Below are positions 18,425 to 27,129 of a stretch of 64,000 nt of DNA, piece by piece; position 1 is the stretch's first letter, and the number at the start of each line of letters is the position of its first letter. This DNA comes from an uncultured Roseovarius sp. GTDB taxonomy: Bacteria > Pseudomonadota > Alphaproteobacteria > Rhodobacterales > Rhodobacteraceae. Where the stretch lies: NCBI RefSeq assembly GCF_947489715.1, contig NZ_CANLER010000001.1:806001-870000 (forward strand), read 5' to 3'. The notes under the pieces are model-generated. The model searched no databases and was not told the DNA's origin. It worked only from the letters and a program-made list of their open reading frames with translations. The translations under genes were made by a program, and so were the position numbers.

Positions 18425-19651
18425 TCACAGCACATCCTCAAGCGCGTTGAGCAGCTTGTCGATCTCGGCCTGCGTGGTGTAATGCACGAAACTCAGCCGC
18501 AGCACCCCCTTGTCCTTGTCCACGCCCATGGCTTTCAGCGGCCGCTGCCCGTAGAAATTGCCACCTTCGGTCATGATCCCGTGCGCCACCAGTTCTTTTG
18601 CCGCCTCGGCCCCGGAACCGGGCAGCGCAACCGCCACCGTCGGTGCCTTGTGCGTCGCGTCGCGTGGACCAATCAGGCGTACCGAGTTTTTCTCACCCAG
18701 GTAATCCAGCACCGGTTGCAGCAACCTGGTTTCATAGCGGCGCATCATGTCATGTACGCCCATCGTACGCACGGCAGGATCACCGTCGATCCCATGATGT
18801 GCGGCCAGCGCGTCATAGTAATCCGCCATTCCGGCCGAAGCGGCCACCTGAGCATGATCCGGTCCCGCCGGAGTGAATTTCTTGTACAGCGTATCCGCAT
18901 TGAACCAATGCCCCTGATTGGGCAGCAGCGCGCCCAATTCGCGGCGCATCACCATGAGGCCCTGATGCGGCCCAAAGGTCTTGTAGGCCGAGAACAGATA
19001 GATATCCGGGCCCATGTCTCCGACATTCACAAATCCATGCGGTGCGTAAGACACACCATCGACACAGACAAACGCCCCCGCCGCATGGGCGGCAGCGGTA
19101 ATTTCGACAATCGGATTGATCGCACCCACGATGTTCGAACAATGGGTAAAACAGACCAGCCGGACATTTTCATCCAGCAGGTTCTCCAGATCCTCGACGT
19201 TCAAAAGCCCGGTCTCGGGGTCAAGCTTCCATTCGCGAATGTCGATCCCGTCCTCGGCCAACCGCCGCCAGGGGCCGGAATTGGCCTCGTGATCCTGATC
19301 GGTGACGATGATCGCCTGACCGGGTTCCATCCATTGCCGGAACGCCTGCGCCAACACATAGGTGTTCTGCGTGGTCGAGGGCCCGAAACTCAACTCTTCC
19401 GGTGCCACCCCAAGCATCGCTGACAACCGACTGCGCGCCTCGTCCATCTCCTCGCCCGCCAGACGGCTGGCCTCATAGGATTCATAGGGTTGAACTTTGC
19501 GTTGCCGATAATACCGTTCCAGCCGTTCGATCACCGGCAGGCAGGTATAGGATCCGCCGGCATTTTCGAAGAACGCCTGGCCCTGAAGCGACGGTTCCGA
19601 AAACGCCGGAAACTGCGCGCGTACAAAATCAATATCCAGGTCAGTCGTCAT
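18425..19651 (-). CDS. Class V aminotransferase (cysteine desulfurase-like)
   Basis: A 408-residue PLP-dependent enzyme of the NifS/CsdA/kynureninase superfamily. The N-terminus reads QAFFENAGGSYTCLP, the central region has DQDHEANSGPW and CVDGVSYAPHG, and the PLP lysine sits in YLFSAYKTFGPHQG. The conserved active-site cysteine loop of true cysteine desulfurases is not evident, so the substrate is uncertain. The start at 19651 has GGGAAA upstream; an earlier ATG at 19726 adds 25 unlikely residues. Single gene, transcribed away from the BCCT transporter. Confidence 0.85.
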   Translation of the reverse strand: MTTDLDIDFVRAQFPAFSEPSLQGQAFFENAGGSYTCLPVIERLERYYRQRKVQPYESYEASRLAGEEMDEARSRLSAMLGVAPEELSFGPSTTQNTYVLAQAFRQWMEPGQAIIVTDQDHEANSGPWRRLAEDGIDIREWKLDPETGLLNVEDLENLLDENVRLVCFTHCSNIVGAINPIVEITAAAHAAGAFVCVDGVSYAPHGFVNVGDMGPDIYLFSAYKTFGPHQGLMVMRRELGALLPNQGHWFNADTLYKKFTPAGPDHAQVAASAGMADYYDALAAHHGIDGDPAVRTMGVHDMMRRYETRLLQPVLDYLGEKNSVRLIGPRDATHKAPTVAVALPGSGAEAAKELVAHGIMTEGGNFYGQRPLKAMGVDKDKGVLRLSFVHYTTQAEIDKLLNALEDVL

Positions 19652-19739
19652 ATCCAATTTCCCGCCACTGCTAAAACACCCTGCACGCCACACAACATCA
19701 ATTCCCCCCACCACGCAACCGGACAAAATTCTGTGACAT

Positions 19740-20021
19740 CTGGGTGGAATTAATAGGTCAGAATTAATGTCCTAGCGTTTCAATTTTCCTTATCTAATTT
19801 CAATTTTAATTGAATTTGACTTAATAAAATAAACAAACCTTTACGTAAGGCGTCGCAAAACGTCCCGGCAGTGCCGTAATTTTCCGTTTGAATAGTCCCT
19901 TGGCTGTGAGACACTCGCCGGAATGGGGAGACGCGCGTGACTAGTGGGACTAAAGTGGCAGAATAAATGCCATCAGCCGTGCTGACTTCCCCATTTCGTG
20001 AAACGAAAACAGGGACAAATC
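19740..20021 (+). promoter_or_regulatory. AT-rich divergent control region with a palindrome before the BCCT gene
   Basis: A markedly AT-rich region between two divergent genes. It contains a perfect 7-bp inverted repeat, TTCAATT at 19799-19805 and AATTGAA at 19808-19814, and a related half-site CAATTTTCC just upstream. The palindrome could be an operator for an osmotic or substrate-responsive regulator. AGGGA lies before the BCCT start. No sigma factor assignment is attempted. Confidence 0.4.
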
Positions 20022-21845
20022 ATGTCAATCAAACCTCCGTTTACGGATGTCGAAATCAATACGCAGGATGAGGGGTTCTATAAGGACAACAGCCTTCCCA
20101 TCGCGCTGATTTCCAAGGGCATCATGGTCGCACTGGTGCTTTGGGCGCTGGTATTCCCGGCAAATGCCAATGGCACGCTGGGCAGCCTCAACTGGAAATT
20201 GCTGGAAGGTTTCAACCAGTTCTACATCATCATCGTCGGCTTCTTTGCCTTCTTCCTTCTGTTCGTGGCGGTCATGCCGCAATCTGGCGGCAAGGTAATG
20301 GGCGTCCCCGGTGAAAAGCCCGAATTCTCGAACTTCTCCTGGTTCTCGATGATGTTCGGCGCCGGTCTCGGCGTGGGTCTGATGGTTTTCGCCACGGCTG
20401 AACCGCTGGGTCTTTGGGGATCAAACCCGCTGACCGTTACAGGTGAAGTCGAAGGCAGCACACCCGAGGCTGTGAAATCGGCCTATCGTTACACCTTTGC
20501 ACATTACGGCTTTCACGCCTGGTCGATCTATGTGGTGACCGGTCTTAGCCTGGCCTACTATGCCTATACCCGTGACATGCCGCTGACCATCCGCTCGGCC
20601 CTGACGCCACTTCTGGGCAAGGCCGTAAACGGTGTCCTGGGTCACGTCGTTGACGTTCTGGGTGTTGTTGCCACCATTCTTGGCGTGTCCGTCACCATCG
20701 GTTTCGGCGTCAGCCAGTTCATCGACGGTGTCTATGCGATCAGTGGTGTTGAATGGATCATGGATATGGGCGGCGAAGTGCCAACCCCCTCCAAGGCGGG
20801 TCTGATTGCCGGTCTTCTGGCGATCATGACCATGTCGATCATCTCGGCCGTGTCGGGTGTTGGACGGGGCGTTAAGTACCTGTCGAACCTCAACCTGGTG
20901 CTCTCGCTGATCCTGCTCTTCACTTTCGTGTTCTTCGGTTCGTTCGGTTTCGCGATGACCACCTATGGTTCGGCCTTCGTGGATTACATCCTGAACTTCG
21001 CGTCGCTCAGCTTCAACGCCTACGGGCCGCAATCGGCAGCCGACTTTGCCGCCGCACTGCCCGAAGCCGCCAAGCCGCTGGCAGGCGATCTGATGGCAGG
21101 TGCCACCAACGCATGGGGCAGCTTTGACGGGTTTAAATCCGGTCTTGAAGGCGCCGCTGCGGAGTTGGACGATGCCACCCTGACCGCCGCATATGCCGCC
21201 GGCACCGAAGGACGTCTCTTTGGCTGGCAAGCCGGTTGGACCACCTTCTACTGGGCCTGGTGGATCGCGTTCTCGCCCTTCGTTGGCCTCTTCCTGGCCC
21301 GCATCTCCAAAGGTCGTACCGTGCGTGAATTCATCGTCGGCTGCGTGTTTGCACCGGCCATGGTCTGCTTTGCCTGGATGACTATTCTGGGTGGCACGGC
21401 GATTGATCTGGAAATCAGCGGTGTGGCCGAAGGTGCGATCAGTGGCGCCTCGCAAACCAACCAGCTTTTTGCGACGCTGGGACAGATGCTGAGCAGCGGC
21501 ATGCTGTCGGGTCTCACCATCATGTGCGTGGTTCTGATCATGACCTTCCTGGTCACCTCGGCTGACTCGGGCATCCTGGTGATGAACACCATCATGTCCG
21601 GCGGCAGCCAGGAAACAGGCATCAAGCACCGCATCATCTGGGGTCTGATCCTGACCGCCGTGATCGGCACGCTGATCCTTGCAGCGGGCGACAATAACCC
21701 GATGGACGCGCTGAAAAACGCGATGATCATCGGTGCCCTGCCGTTCACGATGGTGATGGGCCTGATGTGTATCTCCCTGGCCAAGGCGCTTTACCGCGAC
21801 AGCCTGCGTGAGAAGCACGGCGTGGCTGACCAACCTGCCGAGTGA
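20022..21845 (+). CDS. BCCT family transporter (betaine/carnitine/choline type)
   Basis: A 607-residue inner-membrane transporter with about twelve helices, importing a quaternary ammonium or related osmolyte such as glycine betaine, choline or DMSP with a coupling ion. Family signatures are MMFGAGLGVGLMVFATAEPLG in the fourth helix region, YGFHAWSIYVVTGLSLAY, and the tryptophan-rich TTFYWAWWIAFSPFVG segment, which carries the substrate-binding tryptophans. The start at 20022 follows AGGGA. The C-terminal tail is short. A strong terminator follows. The substrate cannot be set by sequence alone; DMSP and betaine are common choices in roseobacters. Confidence 0.9.
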   Translation: MSIKPPFTDVEINTQDEGFYKDNSLPIALISKGIMVALVLWALVFPANANGTLGSLNWKLLEGFNQFYIIIVGFFAFFLLFVAVMPQSGGKVMGVPGEKPEFSNFSWFSMMFGAGLGVGLMVFATAEPLGLWGSNPLTVTGEVEGSTPEAVKSAYRYTFAHYGFHAWSIYVVTGLSLAYYAYTRDMPLTIRSALTPLLGKAVNGVLGHVVDVLGVVATILGVSVTIGFGVSQFIDGVYAISGVEWIMDMGGEVPTPSKAGLIAGLLAIMTMSIISAVSGVGRGVKYLSNLNLVLSLILLFTFVFFGSFGFAMTTYGSAFVDYILNFASLSFNAYGPQSAADFAAALPEAAKPLAGDLMAGATNAWGSFDGFKSGLEGAAAELDDATLTAAYAAGTEGRLFGWQAGWTTFYWAWWIAFSPFVGLFLARISKGRTVREFIVGCVFAPAMVCFAWMTILGGTAIDLEISGVAEGAISGASQTNQLFATLGQMLSSGMLSGLTIMCVVLIMTFLVTSADSGILVMNTIMSGGSQETGIKHRIIWGLILTAVIGTLILAAGDNNPMDALKNAMIIGALPFTMVMGLMCISLAKALYRDSLREKHGVADQPAE

Positions 21846-21865
21846 TCCTCATCAGTTTTGCAAAC

Positions 21866-21902
21866 GGAAACGGCGTTGCAGATTGCGACGCCGTTTTCTT
21901 TT
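21866..21902 (+). terminator. Rho-independent terminator after the BCCT gene
   Basis: AAACGGCGT at 21868-21876 pairs with ACGCCGTTT at 21888-21896, followed by TTCTTTTG. Located 21 bases after the stop codon. Confidence 0.85.
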
Positions 21903-22126
21903 GTTTGATCTGCCTCGCGGTTCGTCTGATGTGATAAAATTTTTTCAGTTATCGGCGTCAAAAATATCTTGTCCAAACTCAGGCATCCAACAAAGCCATC
22001 CGGTTTCACGTATGGCCCGCATCGCCACCTAACCCTCAAGTTGAATTCTAACGCTTTGGATTCGCGCAATTTCGCGTTATCATGCGTCATTGTTTATTTA
22101 TTTGATTTGTTTTCAGGAGATTTAGG

Positions 22127-22207
22127 ATGCCCAGCATTGTCTGTCGTATGCCCGATATCGGGGAACCGCCCCACCACGGCCAAAGCCCCGACCGCCGCGC
22201 GAAATAG
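22127..22207 (+). CDS. Possible 26-residue leader peptide before the protease-STAND operon
   Basis: An ATG at 22127 with a good ribosome-binding site (CAGGAG and TTTAGG just before) opens a frame of 26 codons ending at TAG 22205-22207. It is in the same frame as the protease ATG at 22220, which lies 12 bases past the stop and has no clear ribosome-binding site of its own. It could be a coupling leader, or the true start region of the protease with a nonsense codon. Its peptide has no recognised motif. Confidence 0.35.
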   Translation: MPSIVCRMPDIGEPPHHGQSPDRRAK

Positions 22208-22219
22208 CGTCACTGGCCA

Positions 22220-24055
22220 ATGTCACGCCTTCTGCCCTCTTCACTGCTGACCCCGCTCTTACAGACCGAGGAAAAAAGAGCGCTGGTCGATCAGGTGCTC
22301 GAAACGATCTACAATGGCTGGCCCTTTCAGCACCGGCTTGAAACCCTGACCGTGGCTGCGGCGATCGTTGGCAAATCGACCGCAAAGATGCTCTCTGACA
22401 CGCTGGTCGCTGATAATGTCGATCAGCAGTTTCTGTCCATCCTGCGCGCGCGCGGAACCGACCTGATACCCCAGAACGGTTTCATCCCGCCCATCTTCGA
22501 GGATGTCGAAAATGACTCCGTCGACCCGGAAGGTTTGGCCATTTTCAACAATACGGCCCGCACCGGACGCTGCCGGATCGTTGTGGGCGATGAAGTGATG
22601 GGCAGCGGCGGCCTGATTTCACGCCGCTTGGTCATCACCGCTGCCCATGTAATCCGCGATGCGCTGACCCCCACACGCCGCTTTAAGAACAAACCCCCGC
22701 GCCTGATGATCCGCGGCGCCGATGGCCGTGATTATCCCGCATGGCACGTCTTTGTTTCACCGCCACATGAAAACGAGCTGATGAAAAAAGCGGCCCCCGA
22801 TGACGCTTACGAAAGTCACGCCGATGTCGCCATTTTGCGGATCTACAAGCCCATCGGTCGGCCGCATAAGTTTGGCCATTTCAAGCTGCCAAACGCCCCG
22901 TCCAGGGTCAGGGGGACGCAGCGGCTCTGGCTGGTGCATTTCCCAGAAGGCAAGGATGAAGGCTACTCCATCGGCCGCTATGTTCGCGATACCGAGCGTA
23001 CCATGTATCTGGGCCATGATGCTGAAACCAATGGCGGCTCCTCAGGTGGCCCGGCCTTTGATGGCAAATTCAACTATATCGGTCACCACCAGGGCAAAAT
23101 CGGCAAGAAAGGCCGGATTGTGCCATTCGAACGCTACATGCAGAACGCGGATTTCGCGAAAGAGATCGAAAGCGACAATCTGCCCGATTATCTGTGGTCG
23201 ATTGACGAAAGCATCGACAGCCACATGATTATCGGACGTGAACCGTTCTTCGACGCGCTGACGGCGATGATCACGGGTTCGGCCAAGGCGTTGCGTGGGA
23301 TTTGGGTGCGGCGCATGGATACCAGCCAGGAGGCCGGCTTGTCCTTCAGCTACAAGATCCTCAATGCCTTTTTGCAGGCCCATGAAAGCCCCAGCACGGT
23401 ACACCGTATCTCGACCGATCTGCTCAGCGACGATCTGCTGGGCGATATCAGCCGCCAGGTCCTGGGTGTCGACGCTGCCCCGATAACCGGTGCCGCCGAT
23501 ACCAGCCTGGCCGCCTCGGACAAGGATCGCGCCAAGACCCTCGCCAGCGCGCTGCAACGACGCGCAATGAACCCGCCAAAAATGCCTGATGAGGGTACGG
23601 CGGACACAACGCGCGACGGAAAAAAGCCCGAACCGACCCACTGGTTCTATTTTGACAATCCGCCGTCGGGCCTGTCCCGCAATGCCCAGGTGCAGATGGA
23701 GCATTTGGTGGCCGAAATGCTGACCCGCCCCAATCTGCGTGTCGTGCTGGCGGGTTTTGAAACCTTCAGCCTTGTAGACCGACAGTTCGAAACCATCATG
23801 GAATCCAACAAGCATGGACCGCCGGGCCTCTTCGTCGAATATATCGGTGAATTCACCCGCGACGACCTGCACCAGACCATCGGGGCCATGATCGACGATC
23901 TGGGTATCGGCTGGACCGATGCGGTGATTGCCCATGTGATGACCTTCATTCTGACCGGGTTTAAATCGGTGGCCGGGGCCTACCCGTCAGGGATCGCGTC
24001 CGAAGTGGCGGAGAAGCTGCGCACCCATGTCCGGCTGATGGAGGGGATCAAATGA
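22220..24055 (+). CDS. Trypsin-like serine protease with degenerate STAND-like C-terminal region
   Basis: A 611-residue, probably cytoplasmic protein without signal peptide. Residues 1-90 are helical and may be an effector-associated adaptor. Residues 115-300 form a trypsin-like protease with the triad His143 (TAAH), Asp202 (HADVAIL) and Ser275 (NGGSSGGP). Residues 325-611 begin IGREPFFDAL and look like a P-loop-type domain without a Walker A motif; inactive STAND-like modules of this kind are described in conflict systems. The stop overlaps the next start (ATGA), so protease and NTPase are coupled. It could be an effector activated by the STAND protein. Triad is clear; role is inferred. Confidence 0.8.
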   Translation: MSRLLPSSLLTPLLQTEEKRALVDQVLETIYNGWPFQHRLETLTVAAAIVGKSTAKMLSDTLVADNVDQQFLSILRARGTDLIPQNGFIPPIFEDVENDSVDPEGLAIFNNTARTGRCRIVVGDEVMGSGGLISRRLVITAAHVIRDALTPTRRFKNKPPRLMIRGADGRDYPAWHVFVSPPHENELMKKAAPDDAYESHADVAILRIYKPIGRPHKFGHFKLPNAPSRVRGTQRLWLVHFPEGKDEGYSIGRYVRDTERTMYLGHDAETNGGSSGGPAFDGKFNYIGHHQGKIGKKGRIVPFERYMQNADFAKEIESDNLPDYLWSIDESIDSHMIIGREPFFDALTAMITGSAKALRGIWVRRMDTSQEAGLSFSYKILNAFLQAHESPSTVHRISTDLLSDDLLGDISRQVLGVDAAPITGAADTSLAASDKDRAKTLASALQRRAMNPPKMPDEGTADTTRDGKKPEPTHWFYFDNPPSGLSRNAQVQMEHLVAEMLTRPNLRVVLAGFETFSLVDRQFETIMESNKHGPPGLFVEYIGEFTRDDLHQTIGAMIDDLGIGWTDAVIAHVMTFILTGFKSVAGAYPSGIASEVAEKLRTHVRLMEGIK

Positions 24056-27000
24056 AATCCGTCTCCAAGGAGCTGCAGAAACTCTATGATGACGCCCGCA
24101 CCTATGCCGCGTTGCATGACGCGTTCCGCCCGGCCGATGCACTGATCTGGGCCAATGACGGCACTACGCCCGAGGATCCCCAGGATGTCGCGCGCGCTCT
24201 GGCCATGCTCAGCCCCGATTGCGGCAGACTACCCGCGGAACACCCTGATCCGCCGCTCTGGTCGATGCGTCCTGCCGCCCGGCGTAAATTGCTGGAAATT
24301 GACCTTCTGGCCAAGACCAAAGAGGTCAAGTTCAATACGCCCATCACGGACGCTCTCAGGGGCAAGGGCGATTATGCACCGGCAAACCTAAGCCGACTTC
24401 TGGACGAAGGCGGTGATTTATCGCGGATCGCAGCCATCACCGGTACGCTCGACCGCGCCGGACCCAGGGCCCGGGGGTATAAACACCTCGTGGCGCTACG
24501 TGGATTGCTCAACCGCCTGCGTGCCGAAAAACGCACCGACAGCATTCTGGGCAAAAGCTTTGCCGGGCGCCAGGCCGAACTTAACCGCATTGCCCGGGGC
24601 ATCGCCCGACCGCAATCCAAACCGCCGCTCAGGGCGATGTATATTTCGGGCATGGCCGGTATCGGCAAATCCTTCCTGATGGAACAGGCCGTGCAGAACG
24701 CGCGGCTGAAACACATCCCGATCTTCGTGCGGCTCGATTTCGATCGCTCGGGCCTCAATGTGCTTGATCAGGAAAGCTTCATTGATGAAATTTCGCGACA
24801 GGTCGGCGATGGCCTGCCCGAGATGGCCAAGAAACTGCGGGAGCTGCGCCTGAAAGTGGCGGGCAAGGACGCACCGGTCACCGACAGCAAGGCAACGGAA
24901 CCGCAGGAGACCCTGATCGAAACGCTTGCAAATGCGGTTCGGGCTTCCGGGCGCACACTTTTGGTCATTCTGGATACGCTCGAAGTGCTGCGCAGCACTG
25001 GTGAAACCCGGATCGAGGTTCTGTTCGAGAAGCTTGATCTGCTGACCCGTGCTGGCATCGACAAGATCAGCATCATCGCCGCCGGTCGCGGCAACGCCTT
25101 AGAACCCGCCCCCCACCGTCTCAGAGGTAAGCCTCTTGCCCTGACAGGTCTGCCCGACAGTGCCGCCCGCGAATTCCTGCGTGGTCACAACGTGTCCGAA
25201 AAACTCTGGCCAAAGGTGATCAAACTGGCCCGTGGCAATCCGCTTTTCCTGCTCCTGACGGCCCAGTCGGTAACGCAGACGTGGTTTGATGAAAGCAAAT
25301 TTTCGGCGGATGTCCCCGATGATGATGTCGGTGGTTATCTCTATAACGCGGTCCTGTCTCGCTTGCCCACCCCGCTCAATCAGGTCGCGGCCAACGCGTT
25401 GTTGCTTGGCAGTGTCACACCGGAATATCTGCTGAAAATCATCGCACCTGTCGCCGCCCCTAAATTGACCGAGGCACAGGCGGAAGAGGCGTTCGCGCTG
25501 ATGAAACAGCAGGATTGGCTGGTGTTGACCGACCAAGCTGCGACCGAGCTGCAACACCGTATGAGCGTGCGCCGCGCTTTCCTGCCGATCCTCTATGACG
25601 CCGATCCTGATACCACCGCCGCGATCAACCGCAGGGCGCTGGAATGCTTCAAAGATGACACGTTCGAGCATCTTTATCACTCGCTACAACTGGTTCGCGC
25701 CGGTGAAGCTGTGCCGAAGGATCAGGACATCAAGACCGAATTGGCCCTGCGCTTTGATGAATTCATGCTTGAGGAGCTTCCGCCCCAGGCCCGCGATGCG
25801 GTGCGCCATGCCCAGGGACGCCGCTCGGATTATGGTCGCGCGGGCGACACCACCATCACCGCGCATCCCGATCAGCGGGCTGTCGATGACCTTGATCTGC
25901 TCCTGAAAAAAGGCGATCTGCGCGAGGCGGGGTTCGTGATCGACCACGCGCTTCAGGGTGTGACCGATCCCGAAGGTCCGGTCGCTCTGCTGATGCTATG
26001 CCACCAATGGCTGACCGGGCGCTGGTCGGCGGCACAAAAGTTATTCGCGACAATACCCACCGGAAAACTGGAGGATGCGGTTGAAAAAAGCCCGCTCCTG
26101 CAGGGTCGGGTTCTGCTGGAAATCCACGCTGAATATGAATTCGATACGTTGGTCGAATTTCTGCGGGATCCCGCATTTCTCAAACGCGCACTGGAATGTC
26201 ACGCCCAATCCGCCCGGATCGGGATGGAAGGGGCCGCGCTTGATTTCGCCTTGACCATTGCGCTCTCTGAAACGGCAAAACCGCCGCGCCTCAATCTGGC
26301 GCGCGGTATCCTGGCCCATAACGGGCTTGAGGACTGGCAGTCCCGCCAACGTGCCCGCGAAATGGTGCAATCGCGGCGTCACCGCCACGGCCTGAAATCC
26401 AACAGCACCAGTGCGGCCTCACATTCGGTGGGTCTGGCCAGCCTGTCGCCCTTCGGCCCGCGCATTCAGGCGTTCTTGAATGCCCATGTCGGCACCCGAA
26501 CCGGCATTTGGCTGAGAAAAGCGCAATCGCTGCCACGCGCCGCTGCCAACCATTACGCCCCGGCACTTCAGGCCGTTGATCAAGCTTTACCCACCCGGTT
26601 TCTGACCGCAACGGATGTGGCCGCCGGTTTTGACCTCCTCGGGCTCAGCGCCGAATGGGCCACGGGGTTCACCGCGCTCCACCGCGTTCCCGATTTCCCC
26701 AGCCTTGCCCGCGCCGCTGATCGCTGGCGCCGCGCCACCGCCGGTGAATGGTGCTGGGGACAGACCCGCCCACCCTATTGGGTCGGCACCGAAGGCGGGC
26801 CGGACCGGGTCACGCTGGATCGCGCCAAACGCCTGATGCTGGCCGCAAATCCCGCCAGCGCGGCGGCCGATCAACTCCTATTCTGGGCCAGCCCGACCCT
26901 GTCCGGGAAAAAGGCCGCGGCGCAGCTTGTCACCCGCTATGGCAATCGCACAGATCAGGCCCGGTCGACCGGCACCCTGCCCGCCACGCTCAACCACCTG

Positions 27001-27093
27001 ATCCACAACGACGTGCCACCGCTGATCGCCGCATCTCTGGCCGTTCTCGCCACAACCAAGACCCGCCTCAAAGACGCATTCACCGCCACCTGA
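24052..27093 (+). CDS. STAND NTPase, likely sensor/switch of the protease-nuclease system
   Basis: A 1013-residue protein. Residues 1-165 are helical and may bind an effector. The NTPase module begins FAGRQAELNRI (about 170-180), with Walker A GMAGIGKS at 200-207, Walker B LLVILDTLE at 303-311, an IIAAGR sensor strand near 341 and the GNPL motif near 395 that typifies STAND ATPases. From about 480 to the end it is helical, probably superstructure-forming repeats that sense a ligand. No signal peptide or membrane segment. It is sandwiched between two protease genes. STAND proteins usually sense invasion or stress and oligomerise; here the partners would supply proteolysis and DNA cleavage. Confidence 0.82.
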   Translation: MKSVSKELQKLYDDARTYAALHDAFRPADALIWANDGTTPEDPQDVARALAMLSPDCGRLPAEHPDPPLWSMRPAARRKLLEIDLLAKTKEVKFNTPITDALRGKGDYAPANLSRLLDEGGDLSRIAAITGTLDRAGPRARGYKHLVALRGLLNRLRAEKRTDSILGKSFAGRQAELNRIARGIARPQSKPPLRAMYISGMAGIGKSFLMEQAVQNARLKHIPIFVRLDFDRSGLNVLDQESFIDEISRQVGDGLPEMAKKLRELRLKVAGKDAPVTDSKATEPQETLIETLANAVRASGRTLLVILDTLEVLRSTGETRIEVLFEKLDLLTRAGIDKISIIAAGRGNALEPAPHRLRGKPLALTGLPDSAAREFLRGHNVSEKLWPKVIKLARGNPLFLLLTAQSVTQTWFDESKFSADVPDDDVGGYLYNAVLSRLPTPLNQVAANALLLGSVTPEYLLKIIAPVAAPKLTEAQAEEAFALMKQQDWLVLTDQAATELQHRMSVRRAFLPILYDADPDTTAAINRRALECFKDDTFEHLYHSLQLVRAGEAVPKDQDIKTELALRFDEFMLEELPPQARDAVRHAQGRRSDYGRAGDTTITAHPDQRAVDDLDLLLKKGDLREAGFVIDHALQGVTDPEGPVALLMLCHQWLTGRWSAAQKLFATIPTGKLEDAVEKSPLLQGRVLLEIHAEYEFDTLVEFLRDPAFLKRALECHAQSARIGMEGAALDFALTIALSETAKPPRLNLARGILAHNGLEDWQSRQRAREMVQSRRHRHGLKSNSTSAASHSVGLASLSPFGPRIQAFLNAHVGTRTGIWLRKAQSLPRAAANHYAPALQAVDQALPTRFLTATDVAAGFDLLGLSAEWATGFTALHRVPDFPSLARAADRWRRATAGEWCWGQTRPPYWVGTEGGPDRVTLDRAKRLMLAANPASAAADQLLFWASPTLSGKKAAAQLVTRYGNRTDQARSTGTLPATLNHLIHNDVPPLIAASLAVLATTKTRLKDAFTAT

Positions 27094-27129
27094 CCGCCGC
27101 AGACATTTTTTCACGAAGGAGAGTTGATT

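Noticed and set aside
17792..19423. 543-residue plus-strand open frame
   Set aside because: Lies antisense to the photolyase and aminotransferase genes, whose motifs are clear; the frame has no domain and is a high-GC shadow.
19651..19726. Upstream start for the aminotransferase
   Set aside because: Adds 25 Cys/Gly/Trp-rich residues not typical of the family; the ATG at 19651 has a ribosome-binding site.
20421..21833. 470-residue minus-strand open frame
   Set aside because: Antisense to the BCCT transporter; rich in His, Gly and Arg as expected of a shadow frame.
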